Shown piece after piece: positions 59,069 to 64,000 of a DNA stretch of 64,000 nucleotides (the first letter of the stretch is position 1; each line of letters opens with the position of its first letter). The notes under the pieces are model-generated. The model saw nothing but the letters and a program-made list of their open reading frames with translations. It did not search any database and was not told where the DNA came from. Source of the DNA: Microbacterium galbinum (lineage in GTDB: Bacteria; Actinomycetota; Actinomycetes; Actinomycetales; Microbacteriaceae). Where the stretch lies: the NCBI RefSeq assembly GCF_023101185.1, contig NZ_CP078077.1, forward strand, positions 2,075,630 through 2,139,629, in the 5' to 3' direction. The position numbers and the translations under genes were made by a program.

Positions 59069-59896
59069 GTGGATATCGGCACCGTGCTCGGACTCGAGCA
59101 GCTCACCTGGGGGATGCTGCTGCTCGTCGTCATCGCCGCCTTCGCCGCGGGCTGGATCGATGCCGTCGTCGGGGGCGGTGGGTTGCTGCAACTGCCCGCG
59201 CTGCTGCTCATCCCCGGGATCGCGCCGATCCAGGCGCTCGCGACCAACAAGCTCGCCTCGGTGTTCGGCACCGCCACCAGCAGCGTCACCTACTATCGGC
59301 GCGCGAAACCCGACATCCGCACCGCGATCCCGATGGCCCTCATCGCGCTCGCCGGATCGTTCGGCGGGGCTGCGGTGGCCACGCTGCTGCCCGCCGCGGC
59401 GTTCAAGCCGATCATCGTCGTGGCCCTGCTCGCCGTCGCACTCTTCACCGCCTTCCGGCCGCAGATGGGCGCGGCGACCATGCTGCGCTTCCACGGGCAC
59501 AAGCACCACATCATGGCCGGCGCGGCCGGTCTCGTGATCGGCTTCTACGACGGCATGATCGGGCCGGGAACGGGAACGTTCCTCGTGATCGCGCTCGTCG
59601 CGCTGCTCGGCTACGACTTCCTGCAGGCCAGCGCCAAGGCCAAGATCGTCAACCTCGCCACCAACCTCGGTGCGCTGTTGCTCTTCATCCCGCACGGCTC
59701 GGTGCTGTGGGTGCTCGGAGGGATTCTCGCGGTCGCCAACGTCGCGGGCAGCTACCTGGGGTCGCGCATGGCGATCTCGCGCGGCACGAAGTTCATCCGC
59801 GTGGTGTTCCTCGTCGTGGTGATCGCCCTGATCGCCAAGCTCGGCGTCGACGTGTGGAACGAGAACCTCGCTCCGGCCCTCGGACTGGCCTCCTAG
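59069..59896 (+). CDS. TauE/SafE-family (TSUP) permease
   Basis: 275 residues, about eight membrane segments in two repeats: AGWIDAVVGGGGLLQLPALLLIPG in the first half and AGLVIGFYDGMIGPGTGTFLVI in the second, the two halves' hallmark Gly-rich motifs. TSUP proteins export or import sulfite, sulfoacetate or similar oxyanions. GTG start. The repeat composite follows its stop. Confidence 0.92.
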   Translation: MDIGTVLGLEQLTWGMLLLVVIAAFAAGWIDAVVGGGGLLQLPALLLIPGIAPIQALATNKLASVFGTATSSVTYYRRAKPDIRTAIPMALIALAGSFGGAAVATLLPAAAFKPIIVVALLAVALFTAFRPQMGAATMLRFHGHKHHIMAGAAGLVIGFYDGMIGPGTGTFLVIALVALLGYDFLQASAKAKIVNLATNLGALLLFIPHGSVLWVLGGILAVANVAGSYLGSRMAISRGTKFIRVVFLVVVIALIAKLGVDVWNENLAPALGLAS

Positions 59897-59905
59897 GGGC
59901 GGGAG

Positions 59906-60268
59906 CCTTCGACAGGCTCAGGGGACCAGTCTCGCGGGGCGGGACCCTTCGACAGGCTCAGGGACCCAGTATCAGGACCCGGGTTGCTGAGGTCTTGGAT
60001 CCGAACTGGGTTGCCGAGGCTGTCGAAGCATCCCCGCCGGCGTCAGCATCCGTTTGCACGGAGTGCGCACGCCTGCACGGCGACACGGGCGGATGCTCCG
60101 TGCATGTGTGATGCGTCCGTGCGGGTGTGCGGGGCGGGGCCCTTCGACAGGCTCAGTGACCCCGTCTCTCGGGCAGGGCCCTTCGACAGGCTCAGGGACC
60201 CAGCTCAAGTCGAACCCGGGGACGCGACAGGCCCAGCACCCGGAACCGGGTTACTGAGCCTGTCGAAG
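59906..60268. repeat. Duplicated composite of six CTTCGACAGGCTCAG repeats
   Basis: The core CTTCGACAGGCTCAG occurs at 59907–59921, 59947–59961, 60142–60156 and 60181–60195 in direct orientation, and as its reverse complement at 60014–60028 (diverged) and 60254–60268. The order direct–direct–inverted appears twice with similar spacing (40 and 67 nt; 39 and 73 nt), so a ~130-nt composite has been duplicated. No gene is visible in 59897–60292; the stretch between the two composites contains further GCATCCG/CGGATGC and GCACGGAG/CTCCGTGC arms. Confidence 0.9.
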
Positions 60269-60292
60269 CATCCCCCAAGGGGGGGCAGAGGG

Positions 60293-62074
60293 TCAGGCCT
60301 CGTCGTCCTCCGGCTCGTAGTCGACGCCGGCCTCGGCGCGCTGCTCGGCCGAGATCGGAGCGGGCGCGGCCGTGAGCGGGTCGTAGCCGTTGCCCGACTT
60401 CGGGAACGCGATGACCTCGCGGATGGACTCGGTCTTCGTGAGGTGCTGCAGCACGCGGTCCATGCCCAGCGCGATGCCGCCGTGGGGCGGCGCGCCGAAC
60501 TTGAACGCGTCGAGCAGGAAGCCGAACTGCTCATCGGCCTGCTCGTCGCTGATGCCCATGACCTCGAAGACCCGCTTCTGGATGTCTTCGCGGTGGATGC
60601 GGATCGAGCCGCCACCGAGCTCGGAGCCGTTGCACACGATGTCGTACGCGTAGGCGAGGGCCGATCCGGGGTCGGTGTCGAACGTCGCCTCGAACTCCGG
60701 CTTCGGTCCGGTGAACGCGTGGTGCACGGCGGTCCAGGCTCCGGCGCCGACGGCCACGTCACCCGAGGCCACGGCGTCCGCCGCCGGCTCGAACATCGGG
60801 GCGTCGACCACCCAGGTGAAGGCGAACTCGTCGGGGTTCAGGTAGCCCAGACGGCGACCGATCTCGACGCGCGCGGCACCGAGGAGGGCGCGGCTCTCCT
60901 TCGTGGCGCCCGCGGCGAAGAACACGCAGTCCCCGGCCTCGGCGCCGACGAGCTCGGCGAGACCCGCCTGCTCGGCCTCGGACAGGTTCTTGGCGACGGG
61001 TCCGCCGAGCGTTCCGTCCTCGTTGAAGAGCACGTAGGCGAGGCCGCGGGCGCCGCGCTGCTTCGCCCAGTCCTGCCAGGCGTCGAGCTGCTTGCGGGGC
61101 TGGCCCGCGCCACCGGGCATGCGCACGGCGCCGACGTACTCGGCCTGGAAGACGCGGAACGTGGTGTCGGAGAAGTGCTCGGTCGCCTCGACCAGCTCGA
61201 GGCCGAAGCGCAGGTCGGGCTTGTCGGAGCCGTACTTCGCCATCGCGTCGGCGTAGGTCAGGCGCGGCAGCGGGGTCTGCACCTCGACGCCGATCGTCTT
61301 CCACATGGCGACGACGAGCGACTCCATCAGGCGGATGACGTCTTCCTGGTCGACGAAGCTCATCTCGATGTCGAGCTGCGTGAACTCGGGCTGGCGGTCG
61401 GCGCGGAAGTCCTCGTCGCGGTAGCAGCGCGCGATCTGGAAGTACTTCTCGACGCCGCCGACCATGAGCAGCTGCTTGAAGAGCTGCGGCGACTGGGGCA
61501 GGGCGTACCAGCTGCCCGGGCTCAGGCGCGCAGGCACGAGGAAGTCGCGGGCGCCTTCCGGCGTGGAGCGCGTGAGCGTCGGGGTTTCGACCTCGGTGAA
61601 GTCGTCGGCGTGCAGCACGTCGCGGATCGCCTTGTAGACGTCGGAGCGCAGGCGCAGGGCGGATGCCGGGGCCGGACGGCGCAGGTCGAGATAGCGGTAC
61701 TTGAGGCGGGCCTCCTCGCCGACGGTCTCGCTGTCGGCCAGCGCCGTCGAGACCTGGAAGGGGAGGGGAGCGGACTCGTTGAGCACCTCGACGGTGGTCG
61801 CGATGAGCTCGATCTCGCCGGTGGGCAGGTTCGGGTTGGCGTTGCCCTCGGGGCGGCGCGACACCTCGCCCGTGACCTTGAGCACGAACTCGTTGCGCAG
61901 CGGGTGGGCGATCTCCTCGTCGCGGATGACGACCTGGGCGATGCCCGACGCATCCCGAAGATCGATGAACGCGACTCCTCCGTGATCACGACGGCGATCG
62001 ACCCACCCCGCGAGGGTGACGGTCTGACCGATGTGCTCGGCTCGCAGTGAGCCTGCCGAGTGGGTGCGAAGCAC
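60293..62074 (-). CDS. aspS: Aspartyl-tRNA synthetase
   Basis: 593-residue class IIb synthetase: N-terminal OB-fold anticodon domain ([26 protein letters not shown]), motif 2 region ([25 protein letters not shown]), GAD insertion domain and motif 3 ([14 protein letters not shown]). Length fits the bacterial type. Whether it is discriminating (Asp only) or non-discriminating (Asp/Asn) cannot be settled from the sequence alone. GTG start. Confidence 0.96.
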   Translation of the reverse strand: MLRTHSAGSLRAEHIGQTVTLAGWVDRRRDHGGVAFIDLRDASGIAQVVIRDEEIAHPLRNEFVLKVTGEVSRRPEGNANPNLPTGEIELIATTVEVLNESAPLPFQVSTALADSETVGEEARLKYRYLDLRRPAPASALRLRSDVYKAIRDVLHADDFTEVETPTLTRSTPEGARDFLVPARLSPGSWYALPQSPQLFKQLLMVGGVEKYFQIARCYRDEDFRADRQPEFTQLDIEMSFVDQEDVIRLMESLVVAMWKTIGVEVQTPLPRLTYADAMAKYGSDKPDLRFGLELVEATEHFSDTTFRVFQAEYVGAVRMPGGAGQPRKQLDAWQDWAKQRGARGLAYVLFNEDGTLGGPVAKNLSEAEQAGLAELVGAEAGDCVFFAAGATKESRALLGAARVEIGRRLGYLNPDEFAFTWVVDAPMFEPAADAVASGDVAVGAGAWTAVHHAFTGPKPEFEATFDTDPGSALAYAYDIVCNGSELGGGSIRIHREDIQKRVFEVMGISDEQADEQFGFLLDAFKFGAPPHGGIALGMDRVLQHLTKTESIREVIAFPKSGNGYDPLTAAPAPISAEQRAEAGVDYEPEDDEA

Positions 62075-62190
62075 GGAGTATTCCTTCTGTTCTGTGAACG
62101 GGCGAACCCGCCCATTCTACGGGGGCGCGCGGCGTGTCTCCGGCGGGCGGAGGGGATCAGTAGGGTGGCAGGGAAAAGGAAGGTGCTCCC

Positions 62191-62589
62191 ATGCAACTCG
62201 CCCTCGTCCCCGCCGCCGATGTGCCGGTCGTCCCCGATTTCGTCTCCGCGTTCTTCTCGGGGACCACGAGCGTCATCGGCATCATCTTCTACGTGCTGCT
62301 GGCGATCGCCTGGTGGAAGGTGTTCACGAAGGCCGGGTACCCGGGCATCCTCGCGCTGATCCCCATCGTCAACGCGATCTTCCTGCTGCGCATCGCCGGG
62401 ATGTCGGGCTGGTGGGTGCTGCTCTACCTGGTGCCGATCGCCAACGTCATCCTCGCGATCGTCGTCGCGGTCAAGGTAGGCGATCGCTTCGGCAAGGGCG
62501 GTGCGTTCTCGTTCTTCCTGCTGTTCCTGATCCCGTTCATCGGATACTTCATCCTCGGGTTCGGGGACTCCCGCTACCGCAAGGCCTGA
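62191..62589 (+). CDS. DUF5684-family membrane protein
   Basis: 132 residues: a short external N-terminus, then three to four membrane segments (IIFYVLLAIAWWKVFTKAG, ALIPIVNAIFLLRIAGMSGWWVLLYLVP, FSFFLLFLIPFIGYFILGFG) with a charged loop KVGDRFGKGG. Matches the DUF5684 family of small bacterial membrane proteins, unassigned. AAGGAAGG lies upstream. One base separates its stop from the next start. Confidence 0.85.
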   Translation: MQLALVPAADVPVVPDFVSAFFSGTTSVIGIIFYVLLAIAWWKVFTKAGYPGILALIPIVNAIFLLRIAGMSGWWVLLYLVPIANVILAIVVAVKVGDRFGKGGAFSFFLLFLIPFIGYFILGFGDSRYRKA

Positions 62590-62590
62590 C

Positions 62591-63220
62591 GTGCCGGCAT
62601 CCCGTCTGCACCTCGTCCGTCACGGCGAGGTCCACAATCCCGGCCGCGTGCTCTACGGCCGTCTGCCCGACTTCCACCTCAGCGACGACGGACGGCGCAT
62701 GGCGCAGTCGGCGGCCGAGCACGTCGCCGGTCTCGGTCGCGACGTCGAGGCCCTGCGATGCTCGCCGCTGGAGCGCACGCAGGAGTCGGCCGCTCCGTTC
62801 GCCGAGCGCTTCCACCTCGAGCCGGTGCTCGACGAACGCGTCATCGAGCCGACCAACGTCTTCGAGGGCACGCAGATGCGCCGCTCGCTCATGAACCCGC
62901 TCAACTGGTGGCATCTGCGGCAGCCCTCGGTGCCCAGCTGGGGCGAGCCGTACGTCTCGGTCGCCGAGCGCATGCGCGCCGCGATGGACGAGCTCTGGCA
63001 CACCACCGAGGCGGGCGACGCGGTGATCGTGTCGCACCAGGCACCGATCTGGATCACGCACCTGTCGGTCGCCGGACTCCCGCTGCGGCACGATCCGCGC
63101 ACCCGGCGCTGCGCCCTGTCGAGCGTGACCTCGTTCGAGCGGGTCGGCGACGTGTGGCGTGAGGTCGACTACGCCGAACCCGCGGCGACGGGCGGCGCGG
63201 TCGACGTCGGCGCCGTCTGA
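62591..63220 (+). CDS. Histidine phosphatase family protein
   Basis: 209-residue branch-1 histidine phosphatase. The phospho-accepting His lies in LVRHGEVHN, with SPLERTQESA and the second catalytic His in VSHQAPIWI. It resembles phosphoglycerate mutase-like phosphatases of broad specificity; substrate unknown. GTG start, co-transcribed with the DUF5684 gene. Confidence 0.92.
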   Translation: MPASRLHLVRHGEVHNPGRVLYGRLPDFHLSDDGRRMAQSAAEHVAGLGRDVEALRCSPLERTQESAAPFAERFHLEPVLDERVIEPTNVFEGTQMRRSLMNPLNWWHLRQPSVPSWGEPYVSVAERMRAAMDELWHTTEAGDAVIVSHQAPIWITHLSVAGLPLRHDPRTRRCALSSVTSFERVGDVWREVDYAEPAATGGAVDVGAV

Positions 63221-63245
63221 GGCATCCCGCTCGCGGCCCTGGGAG

Positions 63246-64000
63246 CTACGCGCCCTCGGCCATCAGCGACTGGATGTGACCGACGGCGGCGAGCTGACCC
63301 GCCGCGACCGCCAGCGCGACCGCGGCCATCGCGCCGGGCAGCGAGGCCCGATGTGCGATGTCGCCCGCCGCCGACACCCCGGCGACGGACGTGCGGCCGA
63401 AGTCGTCGATCTCGATCGCGCCGGACGGGAGCATCGCGAGTCCGAGCTGCTCGGCGAACGGGGCGCGCTGGCGCGAGACCACCGAGGCGACGAAGATGCC
63501 GGCGACGGATGCTTCGCCCTCCGCCGTGGTCAACCTCACCGTCTCTCCCTCCCGCGCGATCGACAGGGGTGACGAGGAGGCGACGACGGCGCCGAGCGCC
63601 TCGAGGGTCGCGCGATCCTCCTCCGCGAAGGAACCCTCGGTGGGGAAGACCGTGATCGACGACACGATCCGGCCGAGCAGCCCGATCAGATGGGCGGCGC
63701 GGGCGGCCTCGCCGATCACGGCGATCGGCTTGCCCGCATGCTCGTGCCCGTCGCAGAACGGGCAACTGAACGCCCCGACGCCCCACAGCTCCTGCAGCCC
63801 GGAGATCGCGGGCAGTTCGTCGGCCATGCCGGTCGCGAGCACGATGCGCCGCGCCGCGACCGTGCCGCCGTCGGCGAGTTCGAGCGTGAACGCCCCCTGC
63901 TCTCCGTCGATCCGCTCGACGCGGGCATCGCGCACCTCGACGTCCGCGTACTCCGCGAGCTGGGCGCGGGCGATCGCGCGGAAGTCGGCGGGCGGGGTGC
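63246..64000 (-). CDS. FAD/NAD(P)-dependent oxidoreductase, 3' part only (runs off the window)
   Basis: The last ~250 residues of a thioredoxin-reductase-like flavoprotein; the N-terminus with the FAD GxGxxG motif lies beyond 64000. Visible features are VLATGMADELP, the CxxC-like site SCPFCDG, the NAD(P)-binding IAVIGEAARAAHLIGLL and the C-terminal FAD motif GVSAAGDIAH. The CPFCDG motif is intact, so disulfide chemistry is possible. Partner gene not in the window. Confidence 0.88.
   Translation of the reverse strand, partial: TPPADFRAIARAQLAEYADVEVRDARVERIDGEQGAFTLELADGGTVAARRIVLATGMADELPAISGLQELWGVGAFSCPFCDGHEHAGKPIAVIGEAARAAHLIGLLGRIVSSITVFPTEGSFAEEDRATLEALGAVVASSSPLSIAREGETVRLTTAEGEASVAGIFVASVVSRQRAPFAEQLGLAMLPSGAIEIDDFGRTSVAGVSAAGDIAHRASLPGAMAAVALAVAAGQLAAVGHIQSLMAEGA

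Noticed and set aside
59981..60110. Open plus-strand frame continuing after the TauE-type gene
   Set aside because: It runs through the repeat composite, has no ribosome binding site or domain, and exists only because the repeats lack stops in that frame.
1..64000. Search for CRISPR arrays, tRNA or rRNA genes
   Set aside because: No regularly spaced repeat-spacer pattern, no cloverleaf with a CCA/TTCGA arm and no rRNA signature seen in intergenic DNA.

Overview
The window is high-GC DNA packed with genes on both strands, with many 1–13 nt overlaps (ATGA, GTGA, TGATG) and frequent GTG starts. The gene content is actinobacterial: a bS22-type micro-ribosomal protein, a BldC-like HTH protein, an arsenate reductase of the mycothiol-dependent type, DUF4333 lipoproteins and TM0106-type nuclease-helicase. 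The style (recurring GGATGCC/GGCATCC words, the CTTCGACAGGCTCAG repeat, leaderless genes behind TANNNT boxes) fits Microbacteriaceae, most likely Microbacterium or a close relative. That placement is inference; there is no rRNA gene in the window. I found no tRNA, rRNA, CRISPR array, insertion sequence, integrase or phage gene. This is a chromosomal, largely housekeeping and metabolic region.

Layout. 1–7.2 kb is a small glycan-use locus: a GH95 enzyme, an acetyl-xylan-esterase-like hydrolase and a ROK repressor form a leftward operon, divergent from a secreted GH27 enzyme, with two inverted repeats in the shared promoter. 7.3–11.7 kb holds a VOC protein behind a truncated DoxX-like gene, a nucleotidyltransferase, a TerC-type membrane protein under a manganese (yybP-ykoY) riboswitch, and a CBS/CorC protein. 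13.5–18.1 kb is a leftward copper locus (membrane protein, CopC, PCuAC, Tat-exported DyP peroxidase, PepSY membrane protein). 18.3–21.7 kb has a small export-type membrane protein, a DesK/DesR-like two-component system, ArsC and an O6-methylguanine methyltransferase. 21.8–30.1 kb carries threonine synthase, small redox and VOC proteins, a FUSC protein, an M20 peptidase, an MFS transporter and a DNA glycosylase.

30.1–32.3 kb contains the two most interesting regulatory leaders. One is a leaderless 33-codon ORF ending in a cysteine cluster in front of a winged-helix regulator; the other is an operator plus attenuator-like leader in front of a DHA2-type MFS pump. 33.9–43.3 kb is DNA repair and nucleotide metabolism: sbcD-sbcC, MTA/SAH nucleosidase, nadE and a large nuclease-helicase. 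43.3–50.1 kb holds upp, tadA, a cation diffusion facilitator, proC and a Ktr-type potassium system.

50.4–51.8 kb has the BldC-like and bS22 genes followed by rhodanese, glutaredoxin-like and Dabb genes. 51.9–58.4 kb has two convergent ABC transporters separated by a 24-bp perfect hairpin: a polar amino-acid importer, and a second importer preceded by an actinobacterial PHO box, which suggests a phosphorus-containing substrate such as a phosphonate. The right end has a TauE-type permease, a duplicated composite of CTTCGACAGGCTCAG repeats, aspS, two small genes and a truncated FAD-dependent oxidoreductase.

Regulation is unusually readable. At least a dozen genes have a TANNNT hexamer 6–7 nt upstream of their start codon, which implies leaderless mRNAs. 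Other regulatory elements are the Mn riboswitch, the two leaders above, a candidate PHO box, a MarR-like palindrome and a TGACA/TGTCA palindrome in front of the sensor kinase.
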